Positions 34,748-44,019 of a stretch of 64,000 nt of DNA are shown here, piece after piece. The notes beneath the pieces are model-generated. The model was given only the letters and a program-made list of their open reading frames with translations, did not search any database and had not been told where the DNA came from. The stretch's first letter is position 1. The number at the start of each line of letters is the position of its first letter. The stretch is taken from NCBI RefSeq assembly GCF_029269825.1, contig NZ_JARJHU010000003.1, positions 872,353-936,352 of the forward strand, written 5' to 3'. The translations under genes were made by a program, and so were the position numbers. Source of the DNA: Pedobacter sp. JY14-1. GTDB lineage: Bacteria > Bacteroidota > Bacteroidia > Sphingobacteriales > Sphingobacteriaceae.

Positions 34748-35329
34748 ATGAGAAAGTTAATGAACGCTTTTTTTGTAGCTGCGGGTTTGATTTGTGCTGC
34801 AAATATTGCCAATGCTCAACAGAAGATCGCACACTTGAACTCTGCAGATATTATCCAGGCTATGCCTGAGGTAAAAACTGCTCAGGAGACGCTGGAAACC
34901 TTCAGGAAGACTAAGACTGCCGACATTGATAAAATGATCAATGAGTATCAGACTAAATATAAGGCTGCACAGGACAAAGAAAAAACATTGAGCGAGGCCA
35001 ATAAGGAAGCGGTGACCAAAGAACTTCAGACCATGGGCAATGACTTGCAGGATCTTCAGAAACGTATCGAAGATGCAAGAACTAAAGCTCAGCAGGAAAT
35101 GGAGCAGAAAAATGCAGAATTGTTCAATCCGATCCAGGTTAAAGCTGATGGTGCGATCAAGGCAGTATCTAAGGAGAAAGGATATGCTTATGTATTCGAT
35201 ACAGCAAACCCTGCCCTGGTCTACTTTGATGGGGGAGAAGACATTACTCCGTTAGTAAAGGCTAAGCTGGGTATCAGTGCTACTGCGCCGGCTGCAACTG
35301 CGGCACCTAAAGCGGCTCCTAAGAAATAA
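34748..35329 (+). CDS. OmpH/Skp family periplasmic chaperone (second copy)
   Basis: A 193-residue Skp-like protein with signal peptide ending NIANAQ, then KIAHLNSADIIQAMPEVKTA and a long helical region. The C-terminus is an Ala/Pro/Lys-rich tail (ATAPAATAAPKAAPKK) absent from the first copy. The gene follows the first copy by 43 bp. A strong terminator directly after it closes the bamA operon. Confidence 0.92.
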   Translation: MRKLMNAFFVAAGLICAANIANAQQKIAHLNSADIIQAMPEVKTAQETLETFRKTKTADIDKMINEYQTKYKAAQDKEKTLSEANKEAVTKELQTMGNDLQDLQKRIEDARTKAQQEMEQKNAELFNPIQVKADGAIKAVSKEKGYAYVFDTANPALVYFDGGEDITPLVKAKLGISATAPAATAAPKAAPKK

Positions 35330-35354
35330 TTGGAATTTAAAGTTTAAATTGCAG

Positions 35355-35381
35355 GCCCAACGAATTAGTTGGGCTTTTTTT
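35355..35381 (+). terminator. intrinsic terminator abutting the murI start codon
   Basis: GCCCAAC pairs with GTTGGGC over a 6-nt loop and is followed by seven T (35375-35381). The next base is the A of the murI ATG. Confidence 0.8.
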
Positions 35382-36209
35382 ATGGAGAACAGGCACTCAA
35401 TCGGTATTTTCGACTCTGGATACGGTGGACTGACGATATTTAAGTCTATAATCGGGAAGCTTCCGGAGTACAATTATATTTATCTGGGAGACAATGCCCG
35501 TACACCTTACGGTGACCATTCTTTTGAGACGGTTTACAGGTATACACTGGAATGTGTGGAGTGGCTTTTTTCTCAGGGATGCCCCCTGGTGATACTGGCA
35601 TGTAATACGGCCTCCGCAAAGGCGTTGAGATCTATTCAGCAAAATGTCCTGCCTTATAAGTATCCCGGCCGCAGGGTTTTAGGCGTAATCCGCCCGACTG
35701 CTGAGGTCATCGGAAATTATACAGATTCAAAGACAGTGGGTGTGCTGGGCACAAGGGGTACAGTTAAGTCTGCATCTTACCTGATGGAAATTTCTAAGTT
35801 TTATCCCGAAATCCGCGTCCTGCAACAGAGTTGTCCTATGTGGGTGCCGCTGGTGGAAAACAATGAGCATCTTGGGCCCGGCGCAGACTATTTCGTTGAA
35901 AAATATATTGGCAGAATCCTGGAGGCCGATGACCGGATCGACTGCCTGCTCCTTGCCTGCACACATTATCCGTTGCTGATCCCCAAAATCAGAAAAATAC
36001 TGCCTGAAAACATCCGTTTGATGGCACAGGGGGAGATCGTTGCGGACAGTCTTGGTGATTATCTGAACAGACATCCGGAAATTGAACAAATAATTGCGAA
36101 GGAGGGTATACGGAAGTTTTTTACTTCTGGTGATACGGAAAATTTTGACCGCCATACCTCTGTTTTCTTTGGCGAGCATGTGGCTTCTGAACCGATGTCT
36201 GTGGGCTAG
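35382..36209 (+). CDS. murI: glutamate racemase
   Basis: About 275 residues starting MENRHSIGIFDSGYGGLTIF at 35382; the frame is open further upstream to 35277 through the terminator and the previous gene's tail, which cannot be coding. The two catalytic cysteines are in LVILACNTASAKALRS and CLLLACTHYPLLIP. It makes D-glutamate for peptidoglycan. The U-run of a terminator touches its start codon, so no leader or ribosome-binding site separates them; expression may depend on readthrough from the bamA-skp operon. Confidence 0.94.
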   Translation: MENRHSIGIFDSGYGGLTIFKSIIGKLPEYNYIYLGDNARTPYGDHSFETVYRYTLECVEWLFSQGCPLVILACNTASAKALRSIQQNVLPYKYPGRRVLGVIRPTAEVIGNYTDSKTVGVLGTRGTVKSASYLMEISKFYPEIRVLQQSCPMWVPLVENNEHLGPGADYFVEKYIGRILEADDRIDCLLLACTHYPLLIPKIRKILPENIRLMAQGEIVADSLGDYLNRHPEIEQIIAKEGIRKFFTSGDTENFDRHTSVFFGEHVASEPMSVG

Positions 36210-36272
36210 GGTCAGGTTTATAATCTGAAAATAAGATTCTATTTCTTTCTAGGTTCTCATTATTATTAAAGG

Positions 36273-36280
36273 TAAATTTG
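36273..36280 (+). promoter_or_regulatory. -7 promoter element TAAATTTG of the purF-like gene
   Basis: An exact TAnnTTTG, about 20 nt upstream of the ATG at 36301. No clear -33 TTG. Confidence 0.5.
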
Positions 36281-36300
36281 CGGCTCAAATTAAACACCTA

Positions 36301-38202
36301 ATGAGTGACTCCATAAAACACGAGTGCGGTATTGCCTTTATCCGCCTTTTAAAACCGCTCTCATACTACCAGGAAAAATACGGAACAGCACTTTACGGAC
36401 TTAATAAGCTCTATCTTTTGATGGAAAAACAGCATAACCGCGGCCAGGACGGGGCGGGTATTGCCACTATCAAGCTTGATGTGAAGCCCGGGCACCGCTA
36501 TATCAGCAGGTACAGGTCTATGGCACAAAATGCTGTTGCAGACATTTTCGGGTATGTTCAGAACAAGTTTGTGGATATTCAGAACGAACGACCTGAGCTG
36601 ATGCAGGATACGGAATGGTTAAAGGCTAATGTAAGTTTTATTGGCGAAGTACTTTTGGGACACCTGCGTTATGGTACTCATGGTAAGAACAGTATTGAGA
36701 ATTGCCATCCTTTCCTCCGCCAGAACAACTGGATGACCAGGAACCTGGTTATTGCAGGGAACTTTAACATGACCAATGTAGATGAACTGCTGAGGCAACT
36801 TTATGAGCTGGGCCAGCATCCTAAAGAGCAGGCAGATACCGTAACCGTACTGGAAAAGATCGGTCACTTCCTCGATGACGAAAACCAGGATTTGTTTGAT
36901 GAATATAAAAAAGAAGGGTTGACCAATGTAGAGATCACCCAGAAGATTTCTGCTAATCTTGATATTGCCAAGATATTAAGACGTTCTGCTAAAAACTGGG
37001 ATGGCGGATATGCGATCTCCGGTATTGTGGGCAATGGTGACGCCTTTGTGTTAAGAGATCCGTCGGGTATTCGTCCAGCTTACTATTATTGTGATGATGA
37101 AATTGTAGTAGCGGCGTCCGAACGTCCGGCAATACAAACAGCTTTCAATATTGCATTCAGGGATGTAAAGGAGATCCAGCCGGGGCATGCACTGATCGTT
37201 AAGAAAAATGGGGTCGTTTCGCAGGAGATTTTCCGTGAGCCTCAGGAGAAGCGGGCCTGTTCCTTTGAAAGGATCTATTTTTCAAGAGGAAGTGATGCAG
37301 AGATCTACAGAGAACGGAAGCATTTGGGTGCGCTGCTGTGTAAGCAGATTCTTGATGCAGTTCACTCTGATCTTAAGAATACTGTTTTCTCTTTTATTCC
37401 CAATACTGCGGAAGTTTCTTTTTACGGCTTGGTAGAAGGACTCCATGCTTACATCAGAGGCGTACAGAAGGATACTTTGCTTCACCGTAAGGATGTGCTT
37501 ACCGATGAGCAAATGGACGAGTTGCTGTCCATGACGCCCAGGGTTGAGAAACTAGCCATCAAGGATGTCAAGCTGAGGACATTTATTACCCAGGACGCGG
37601 ACAGACAGGATATGGTTGCCCACGTATATGATACTACTTACGGAGTGATCAAGAACCATACAGATACGCTGGTGGCTATAGATGATTCCATCGTGAGAGG
37701 TACAACACTAAAACAAAGCATCATTAAAATTATTGATCGCCTGCACCCTAAGAAAATTATCATAGTATCTTCGGCACCTCAGATCAGGTATCCTGACTGC
37801 TACGGCATCGATATGTCTAAAATGGGCCAGTTTGTTGCCTTTGAGGCAGCTGTGCAGCTATTGAAGCAAAGGGGTATGGAACAAGTGATCGAGGATGTCT
37901 ATCAAAAATGTAAAGAGTCCCTGAAATTGCCGAAGGAAGAGATCGTTAACCATGTAAAGGAGATCTATAAACCGTTTACTGAAGAGGAGATCTCTGCTCA
38001 GATCACCAAGATCATTACTCCTGAAAATATTGAGGCAGAAGTGCAGGTCATTTATCAAACGTTGGACAATCTTCATGTTGCCTGTCCGAACCATAGCGGA
38101 GACTGGTATTTCTCCGGTGATTATCCGACCCCCGGAGGTAACAAGGTCGTCAATAAGGCTTTTGTAAACTGGAAGGAAGGAAATAATCAGAGGGCTTATT
38201 AA
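36301..38202 (+). CDS. purF: amidophosphoribosyltransferase-like protein (PurF family)
   Basis: A 633-residue class II glutamine amidotransferase fused to a phosphoribosyltransferase domain. The Ntn nucleophile should be Cys9 (KHECGIAFIRLL), implying removal of an eight-residue leader; GQDGAGIATIKLD and the HLRYGTHGKN segment complete the glutaminase site. The PRPP-binding motif is VAIDDSIVRGTTLKQSI. It would transfer ammonia from glutamine to PRPP in the first step of purine synthesis. It is longer than E. coli PurF (about 505 residues) because of insertions, a known Bacteroidota form. A second, conventional PurF may exist elsewhere in the genome. The stop codon lies in the loop of its terminator. 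Confidence 0.85.
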   Translation: MSDSIKHECGIAFIRLLKPLSYYQEKYGTALYGLNKLYLLMEKQHNRGQDGAGIATIKLDVKPGHRYISRYRSMAQNAVADIFGYVQNKFVDIQNERPELMQDTEWLKANVSFIGEVLLGHLRYGTHGKNSIENCHPFLRQNNWMTRNLVIAGNFNMTNVDELLRQLYELGQHPKEQADTVTVLEKIGHFLDDENQDLFDEYKKEGLTNVEITQKISANLDIAKILRRSAKNWDGGYAISGIVGNGDAFVLRDPSGIRPAYYYCDDEIVVAASERPAIQTAFNIAFRDVKEIQPGHALIVKKNGVVSQEIFREPQEKRACSFERIYFSRGSDAEIYRERKHLGALLCKQILDAVHSDLKNTVFSFIPNTAEVSFYGLVEGLHAYIRGVQKDTLLHRKDVLTDEQMDELLSMTPRVEKLAIKDVKLRTFITQDADRQDMVAHVYDTTYGVIKNHTDTLVAIDDSIVRGTTLKQSIIKIIDRLHPKKIIIVSSAPQIRYPDCYGIDMSKMGQFVAFEAAVQLLKQRGMEQVIEDVYQKCKESLKLPKEEIVNHVKEIYKPFTEEEISAQITKIITPENIEAEVQVIYQTLDNLHVACPNHSGDWYFSGDYPTPGGNKVVNKAFVNWKEGNNQRAY

Positions 38203-38214
38203 AGCCCTTTTTTT
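38191..38214 (+). terminator. terminator overlapping the purF-like stop codon
   Basis: AGGGCTT pairs with AAGCCCT over a 4-nt loop, followed by seven T. The hairpin contains the TAA at 38200-38202, and the T-run reaches the stop codon of the convergent LysE gene (38213-38215). Confidence 0.75.
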
Positions 38215-38839
38215 ACATGTAATGTTTGATGATTACCTGTATGAACAACCTGATGGCAAAAACGATAATTACCGCTCCGGCTATCTTATTGAGGTTCTGA
38301 ATGGATTTTTCCTTAATGCGGTAACGTAGTTTGGCTGCATAATACGTTTTAATGCAATCTACTGAAAGCTGAGTGGTCATAGCAACGGCGAAGAAAACTA
38401 TTTTTTCTGCCATGTCATAATGCAACTGTACCGATATGATGCCGCCAACCATGATCCAGAACATCAATGTTGAAGGCGAGAGGAGGCACATCAGGAAGCC
38501 TTTCAGTATATAGCCTCTTTTTTTGATCTTTATAGTTTCTGAGACGTCGTAGCTGACCTTCACTTTATTAAAGAGATAGTACAAGCCGATACCCAACAAA
38601 AACAAGCCTCCGATGATAGCGACATACTGGTTATACGCAGCGTTGTAATCTACGAACTGGGAACTGAAAATAGTTAGTGAAATGAAGATGATATCACTGA
38701 AAACAACGCCTATTGCAAGAGAGAACCCAGCTTTGAATCCGCGTTCGATACTCGTTTTGATCATGGAGAAGAAAACTGGCCCTGTCAGGAAGGAAAACAG
38801 GATGCCGGCACCTATCCCTTGTACTATGGCTTCAAACAT
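38213..38839 (-). CDS. LysE family translocator
   Basis: A 208-residue protein with about six hydrophobic helices. It matches the LysE/RhtB exporter pattern: GIGAGILFSFLTGPVFFSMI at the N-terminus, then GGLFLLGIGLYYLFNKV and CLLSPSTLMFWIMVGGI. The family exports amino acids or related solutes; the cargo is not known. Convergent with the purF-like gene, only 10 bp apart. A promoter-like TATTAG element lies about 30 nt upstream on the minus strand. Confidence 0.9.
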   Translation of the reverse strand: MFEAIVQGIGAGILFSFLTGPVFFSMIKTSIERGFKAGFSLAIGVVFSDIIFISLTIFSSQFVDYNAAYNQYVAIIGGLFLLGIGLYYLFNKVKVSYDVSETIKIKKRGYILKGFLMCLLSPSTLMFWIMVGGIISVQLHYDMAEKIVFFAVAMTTQLSVDCIKTYYAAKLRYRIKEKSIQNLNKIAGAVIIVFAIRLFIQVIIKHYM

Positions 38840-38928
38840 TCAGTCTTTGCATATATCTGGCGCTAATATGCGATTTTATTGCTTTTTTTCATCTGCTTTT
38901 TTTTACTTATGTTTAGCACCCTTAAGAC

Positions 38929-39381
38929 ATGAATAAACCAGGTTTCACAGATATTTATATGAATCTTGCGGCAGATCTGGCCGGACGTTCGCATTGTGTA
39001 CGTGCGCAGGTGGGAGCAGTGCTTGCAAAGGATACGCGCATCATTTCCATTGGCTATAACGGTCCGCCTTCCGGTACGCACAATTGCGATGAGGAATGGC
39101 CGGAAACTGGTTGCGCACGTGATTCCAGGGGAAGTTGTTCTCTGGCTTTACATGCCGAGGAAAATGCAATACTTTATGCAGTGAAGAACGGGTCAAATAT
39201 TGCGGGCTCTACGCTTTATACCACGCTTTCTCCCTGTATCGCCTGTGCAAGGCTTATCCTCTCTTCAGGAATAGTAAAAGTATATTTTAAGCACTCCTAT
39301 GCGGCTTACAAAGGCCTTCCCAGCGATGAAGGGGTAGATTTTTTGAGAAAGTTTGGAGTAGATGTGGTGAAGTATGCTTAA
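38929..39381 (+). CDS. dCMP deaminase family protein
   Basis: A 150-residue zinc-dependent cytidine/deoxycytidylate deaminase. The zinc ligands are His and Glu in [12 protein letters not shown] and the two Cys in [35 protein letters not shown] is the dCMP deaminase extra segment. It converts dCMP to dUMP for thymidylate synthesis (ComEB type). It precedes guaA by a few bases but guaA has its own promoter element that overlaps the end of this gene. Confidence 0.93.
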   Translation: MNKPGFTDIYMNLAADLAGRSHCVRAQVGAVLAKDTRIISIGYNGPPSGTHNCDEEWPETGCARDSRGSCSLALHAEENAILYAVKNGSNIAGSTLYTTLSPCIACARLILSSGIVKVYFKHSYAAYKGLPSDEGVDFLRKFGVDVVKYA

Positions 39382-39386
39382 CTTTG
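39379..39386 (+). promoter_or_regulatory. promoter of guaA (-33 TTTG, -7 TAACTTTG), leaderless
   Basis: TAACTTTG (39379-39386) overlaps the stop codon of the deaminase gene. TTTG at 39352-39355 is 23 bp upstream. Only 3 nt separate the element from the guaA ATG at 39390, so the transcript should begin at or next to the start codon. Confidence 0.6.
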
Positions 39387-39389
39387 GCC

Positions 39390-40919
39390 ATGCTAGAAAA
39401 AATCATAATCCTCGATTTTGGTTCCCAATATACACAGTTAATTGCCCGTAGGGTACGCGAATTAAACGTTTATTGCGAGATTCATCCCTTTAATAATATT
39501 CCAGAGATTTCTTCCGATGTAAAGGGAATCATTTTTTCCGGCAGTCCCTATTCCGTGCGGCAGGAAGATGCTCCGCAGATCGATATCGCGAGGTTTCATC
39601 AGAAGTATCCATTGTTAGGTGTTTGCTATGGAGCCCAATATATTGCCCAGCATTCGGGCGGGGAGGTGCAGCCTTCTTCCATCAGGGAATACGGCAGAGC
39701 CAACCTTGGCTTTATCGCTCCAGACAATAAGTTATTTAAAAATATCGGCGCAGGGTCCCAGGTCTGGATGTCTCACGGCGATACCATTACCAGTATCCCT
39801 GAGGATTTTGAGCTGATTGCCAGTACAGATTCGGTGAAGGTGGCTGCTTATCAGGTCAGGGGGACTGATACTTATGCAATTCAATTCCATCCGGAGGTCA
39901 CCCATAGTACTGACGGCAAACAATTACTGGCAAACTTCCTGGTAGATATCTGCGGTTGCAGGCAGGAATGGACCCCCGATGCCTTTGTAGATACCACAAT
40001 TACCTCATTACGCGAGAAACTGGGTGATGATAAAGTTGTACTTGCTCTTTCTGGAGGAGTCGACTCCAGCGTTGCTGCCATACTGTTACATAAGGCCATT
40101 GGTAAAAACCTGCACTGTATCTTTGTAGACAATGGATTGCTGCGCAAAGGTGAGTATGATGCTGTTCTTGAACAATATAAACACCTAGGGCTGAATATCA
40201 AGGGGGTTGATGCAAAGGACCGGTTCCTTGGGCAACTGGCAGGTGTAAGTGATCCCGAGCAAAAGCGGAAGGCAATCGGCAGGGTATTTATCGAAGTTTT
40301 TGACGATGAGGCGCACGAAGTAAAAGATGTAAAATGGCTTGCACAGGGCACTATTTATCCTGATGTCATTGAATCGGTATCGGTAAAGGGGCCATCAGCA
40401 ACGATAAAATCACACCATAATGTAGGGGGGCTCCCTGACTTTATGAAGCTCAAAGTTGTTGAGCCGCTAAATACACTTTTCAAGGATGAGGTACGAAGAG
40501 TGGGGACCTCTCTGGGACTAGAGGATTTCATCATCGGCAGGCATCCTTTTCCCGGCCCGGGGCTGGCCATCCGGATCCTTGGTGAGGTAACTGCAGAAAA
40601 AGTCGCAATTCTTCAGGAGGCAGATGCTATTTATATCAATAACCTTAAAGAAGCAGGCCTGTATGACAAGATATGGCAGGCAGGGGCAATCTTTCTTCCG
40701 GTAAGATCTGTCGGCGTCATGGGTGATGAGCGCACCTATGAAAATGTAGTCTGTCTGAGGGCGGTAGAATCAGTGGACGGTATGACTGCAGACTGGTGCC
40801 ATCTTCCCTATAACGTACTCGCAAAGATTTCCAATGAAATCATCAATAAAGTAAAAGGAATTAACCGCGTAGTATATGACATCAGTTCAAAACCACCTGC
40901 AACCATTGAGTGGGAATAA
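39390..40919 (+). CDS. guaA: GMP synthase (glutamine-hydrolysing)
   Basis: About 509 residues, starting [20 protein letters not shown] at 39390; a TTG two codons earlier lies inside the promoter element. The amidotransferase Cys is in [17 protein letters not shown] with His in [10 protein letters not shown]. The ATP-pyrophosphatase loop is [17 protein letters not shown] and the C-terminal dimerisation domain ends [12 protein letters not shown]. It makes GMP from XMP in the cytoplasm. The last 44 bp overlap the following lipoprotein gene if that gene starts at its ATG. Confidence 0.97.
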   Translation: MLEKIIILDFGSQYTQLIARRVRELNVYCEIHPFNNIPEISSDVKGIIFSGSPYSVRQEDAPQIDIARFHQKYPLLGVCYGAQYIAQHSGGEVQPSSIREYGRANLGFIAPDNKLFKNIGAGSQVWMSHGDTITSIPEDFELIASTDSVKVAAYQVRGTDTYAIQFHPEVTHSTDGKQLLANFLVDICGCRQEWTPDAFVDTTITSLREKLGDDKVVLALSGGVDSSVAAILLHKAIGKNLHCIFVDNGLLRKGEYDAVLEQYKHLGLNIKGVDAKDRFLGQLAGVSDPEQKRKAIGRVFIEVFDDEAHEVKDVKWLAQGTIYPDVIESVSVKGPSATIKSHHNVGGLPDFMKLKVVEPLNTLFKDEVRRVGTSLGLEDFIIGRHPFPGPGLAIRILGEVTAEKVAILQEADAIYINNLKEAGLYDKIWQAGAIFLPVRSVGVMGDERTYENVVCLRAVESVDGMTADWCHLPYNVLAKISNEIINKVKGINRVVYDISSKPPATIEWE

Positions 40920-42105
40920 ATACTGGCTGACTTTACTGGTCAGCCTTTTTTTGTATTCGTGTGCGCCAAAGGTAACAAGCCCGGTGAAAAAGGAGCCCGA
41001 AAAGGTGCCGGAAAAACCGGTTGAGAAACCGGAGGCTAAGTTTCGTGAGGCAGAAATTGCACTTCTGGCCCCTTTTAGACTTAATGAATTCAATCAGAAA
41101 ACGGCTACAAAGGCGGATGTCGAGCGTTCTGCAATGGCAGTCGATTTTTACCAGGGATTTAAAATGGGCATTGATTCTGCAGCTGCAACAGGATTGAATT
41201 TCAAGCTTAAGGTCTACGATACAAGGGACAATAATACCCAGCTTGACAAATTGCTGAAGGAAGGGAGTCTGAATACAGCTGATCTGATCGTAGGACCAGT
41301 ATTTCCGGATGGCTTGAAGTATATCCGGGACTATGCCGTTGCACACAAGTTAACTATTGTAAATCCACTTTCAGCAAGCCATCCGAGTGAGTTCAACAAT
41401 CCCAATCTCATTTCCATAGTCAATAACATAGACCTGCATGCCCGGAAGGCAGGAGATTTTATCGTAGGGCATTATGATCCGGCGCAAACCGTTGTGGTCC
41501 TGATCAATCCAAAATCCCCTGAAGATGAGGTCATGGGTGCGCCCGTCAGAGATTATTTCAAAAGTAAAGGAGCTAAGTTTGTTTTCCAGGAATATGGCTC
41601 CGTATTTACGATGGAGACCAAACTCATCAAGGGGAAGAAATATGTAATTATTGTCAGTTCAAGTGATCGGAAGTTTGTAGTGCCGACACTGGATAAACTG
41701 GTAAAAATGAAATCTGCGGGCATATTAAACCCCGATGTTTTTGGTCACCCTGACTGGATAAGGCAAAACTACAGTACAGATAAACTACAGGCATTGCATA
41801 CGACAATCAGCTCTTCCTATAAAGTTGATTACAGCGATGCGTCGGTCAGTACATTTATCAAAAGATACCGTTCGGCATTTCACTTTGAGCCGGGTGAATA
41901 TGCATTTAAGGGATTTGATATCGGATATTACTTCGGGACACTTCTGGCAAGGCATGGCCGGGAATTTACAGCTTACCTTACAAAGGATAACTATAAAGGC
42001 TTGCATAACCATTTTTCATTCGTTAAAGATGAACAGACAGGCTATGTCAATACCAGCCTGATGCTGCTGCGCTATGAGAAGTTTGCGCTAAAGAAAATAG
42101 AATAA
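40876..42105 (+). CDS. lipoprotein with periplasmic-binding-protein fold
   Basis: A 409-residue protein. The N-terminal hydrophobic stretch [16 protein letters not shown] ends in a lipobox with the acylated Cys about residue 29. A Pro/Lys/Glu linker follows, then a type 1 periplasmic binding fold ([55 protein letters not shown]). Such proteins bind amino acids or peptidoglycan-related ligands; no ABC transporter genes adjoin it. The ATG at 40876 lies within guaA, 44 bp before its end. A TTG at 40906 would give a more usual lipoprotein start, so the true start is uncertain. The ligand is unknown. Confidence 0.8.
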   Translation: MTSVQNHLQPLSGNKYWLTLLVSLFLYSCAPKVTSPVKKEPEKVPEKPVEKPEAKFREAEIALLAPFRLNEFNQKTATKADVERSAMAVDFYQGFKMGIDSAAATGLNFKLKVYDTRDNNTQLDKLLKEGSLNTADLIVGPVFPDGLKYIRDYAVAHKLTIVNPLSASHPSEFNNPNLISIVNNIDLHARKAGDFIVGHYDPAQTVVVLINPKSPEDEVMGAPVRDYFKSKGAKFVFQEYGSVFTMETKLIKGKKYVIIVSSSDRKFVVPTLDKLVKMKSAGILNPDVFGHPDWIRQNYSTDKLQALHTTISSSYKVDYSDASVSTFIKRYRSAFHFEPGEYAFKGFDIGYYFGTLLARHGREFTAYLTKDNYKGLHNHFSFVKDEQTGYVNTSLMLLRYEKFALKKIE

Positions 42106-42114
42106 CGGATTCAT

Positions 42115-43281
42115 ATGATGAAAGCAGCACACCAGATCAGGGCCTTCCGGCAAATCCTGGAACAATACAATGGTAATGTACCCCTGCACCGTTTCCTGTT
42201 TACCTATTTTAAACAGCATAGAGAAATGGGCTCATCTGACAGAAGGTGGGCTACCCGTCATATTTATAGCTATTTCCGCCTAGGCCGGGCACTTGCTGAC
42301 CACGACGTTGATATCCGGCTTGCGGTAGCAGATTTTCTTTGTAATGCTGAACCTGGTATGGTCACCTCCTATTTCCTGTCCGATCTGACAGCCTTCCAGG
42401 GCGAAAGTACGGTAAGGAAAGTCGAGTTGATCCGGGAGCGGTTTGGCAGTTTTAACCTGGATGACGTATTTGCCTTCTCGGCAGAACTGAGTGAAGGAAT
42501 TACGCGGTATGAGCTGAATCTGGCCAGCTTCGTTCAGCCTGATCTCTTTATCCGGGTAAAACTCAGCGCCATGGACGAAATCATTGCCCGGCTGAAGGCA
42601 AATCATATAGAATGCAGACAGATCGGAAACCAGACCCTTGCCTTACCAAACGGGACTAAATTAGAGCAATTGATCCAGGGTGCGGGTAAATACCAGGTAC
42701 AAGATCTTTCCTCTCAGAAAACGGCTTTATTTTTTGAGCCCCGGGAATGGGAGTATTGGTGGGACTGCTGTGCCGCATCGGGAGGAAAGTCCTTGCTGCT
42801 GCATGACCTTGAACCTAAGGTCCAGTTACTGGTCAGCGACTATCGGTCAAGTAGTCTTGAAAACCTGGATGAACGTTTCCGGGAAGCAGGGATCAGGAAA
42901 TATCAGAAAAAGGTACTTGACCTTGTTGCCAATAATGATCCTGATCTTCATCATTACGAATTCGACGGGATTATTCTCGATGCCCCCTGCTCGGGCTCGG
43001 GTACCTGGAGGCGTACACCCGAAATGCTACATTACTTTGATCCGGTCAAAATCAATTCATTTTCCAGGTTACAGAAAGCCATTTCGGGCAATGTCGTGAA
43101 ATACCTGAAACCAGGCAAACCGCTGATTTATATTACCTGTTCTGTTTTCAGGGAGGAGAATGAATATGTAGTTTCCTGGATGCAGGAGAACCTGCCGCTT
43201 AAACTGGAAAGAATGGAAACAATTACCGGATATGCGGAAAGGGCCGATAGTATGTTTGTTGCACGCCTCATTAAGGTCTGA
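42115..43281 (+). CDS. RsmB/NOP-family RNA cytosine-C5 methyltransferase
   Basis: A 388-residue protein with an N-terminal NusB-like helical domain and a SAM-binding C-terminal domain. The catalytic Cys motifs are ILDAPCSGSGTWRRTPE and LIYITCSVFREENEYV; CAASGGKSLLLHDL is the SAM-binding motif I. It probably methylates a cytosine in 16S rRNA, as RsmB (position 967) or RsmF do. The lipoprotein gene ends 9 bp upstream. The exact target is inferred only from the family. Confidence 0.92.
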   Translation: MMKAAHQIRAFRQILEQYNGNVPLHRFLFTYFKQHREMGSSDRRWATRHIYSYFRLGRALADHDVDIRLAVADFLCNAEPGMVTSYFLSDLTAFQGESTVRKVELIRERFGSFNLDDVFAFSAELSEGITRYELNLASFVQPDLFIRVKLSAMDEIIARLKANHIECRQIGNQTLALPNGTKLEQLIQGAGKYQVQDLSSQKTALFFEPREWEYWWDCCAASGGKSLLLHDLEPKVQLLVSDYRSSSLENLDERFREAGIRKYQKKVLDLVANNDPDLHHYEFDGIILDAPCSGSGTWRRTPEMLHYFDPVKINSFSRLQKAISGNVVKYLKPGKPLIYITCSVFREENEYVVSWMQENLPLKLERMETITGYAERADSMFVARLIKV

Positions 43282-43340
43282 TCCGATAAGGCTCAACCCC
43301 ACTAAAGTAGAGAGAGGTTTTATTGCTAAGTGGTATTGGA

Positions 43341-43910
43341 CTAAAGGCCTGTATTGTTCCGGAACAGTTTAATGGCTATCGCCAGCAAAATAATCCCGAA
43401 TGCCTTACGCAGTATACTCAGGCCAGACCTGCCCAGAAGTTTCTCCAGACGGTTTGTGTTTTTAAGGACAAAATAGACAAACAGCATATTGAGCAATATT
43501 CCGATAATGATATTCTGTGTTTCATATTCCGTCTTCAGCGACAACAATGTAGTCATCGTTCCGGCACCGGCAATAAGCGGAAAAGCAAGCGGTACTATGG
43601 AAACTGTTTCATGAACATCCTCCTTAAAGATGGTCAGGCCTAAAACCATTTCCATGGCAATAAAAAAGATCACAAATGAACCTGCAATCGCAAAGGATTC
43701 CACATCCAGTCCAATGATCTTAAGCAAACTTTCACCTGCAAAAAGGAAAATGACCATCAGCGATGCCGCTACCAGAGTAGCTTTTTCAGACTGGATATGG
43801 CCACCGGCTTTTTTTCTCAGTTCAATAACAACCGGGATCGATCCCAAGATATCTATGATCGCGAAGATCACCATGGTGCTGGACAGGATCTGACTGAAAT
43901 TGAATCGCAT
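43341..43910 (-). CDS. MarC family integral membrane protein
   Basis: A 189-residue protein with about six helices. Family features include IDILGSIPVVIELRKKAGGH and PLAFPLIAGAGTMTTLLSLK. MarC proteins (UPF0056) were once linked to antibiotic resistance, but that link was not confirmed and the function is unknown. It is convergent with the RNA methyltransferase gene and is expressed from the promoter at 43929-43961. Confidence 0.93.
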   Translation of the reverse strand: MRFNFSQILSSTMVIFAIIDILGSIPVVIELRKKAGGHIQSEKATLVAASLMVIFLFAGESLLKIIGLDVESFAIAGSFVIFFIAMEMVLGLTIFKEDVHETVSIVPLAFPLIAGAGTMTTLLSLKTEYETQNIIIGILLNMLFVYFVLKNTNRLEKLLGRSGLSILRKAFGIILLAIAIKLFRNNTGL

Positions 43911-43928
43911 AAAAGCTAGTTTTTGAAC

Positions 43929-43961
43929 AAAGGTAATTTATATCTGATAAATCCAGCAAAA
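43929..43961 (-). promoter_or_regulatory. promoter of the MarC gene (TTTG, 21 bp, TACCTTTG)
   Basis: Minus strand: -33 TTTG (43961-43958), spacer 21, -7 TACCTTTG (43936-43929). The start site is about 14 nt before the ATG at 43910. The -33 element lies in the T-run of the upstream permease terminator. Confidence 0.65.
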
Positions 43962-43962
43962 A

Positions 43963-43987
43963 AAGCCGCCCCATAAGGACGGCTTTG
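43963..43987 (-). terminator. terminator of the amino acid permease gene
   Basis: AAAGCCG pairs with CGGCTTT, with an inner CC/GG pair, and on the minus strand is followed by a run of T. It lies 33 bp past the stop codon at 44020. Confidence 0.75.
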
Positions 43988-44019
43988 TTACCATGTAATT
44001 ATTTCAGCTGTCGTTCGGT

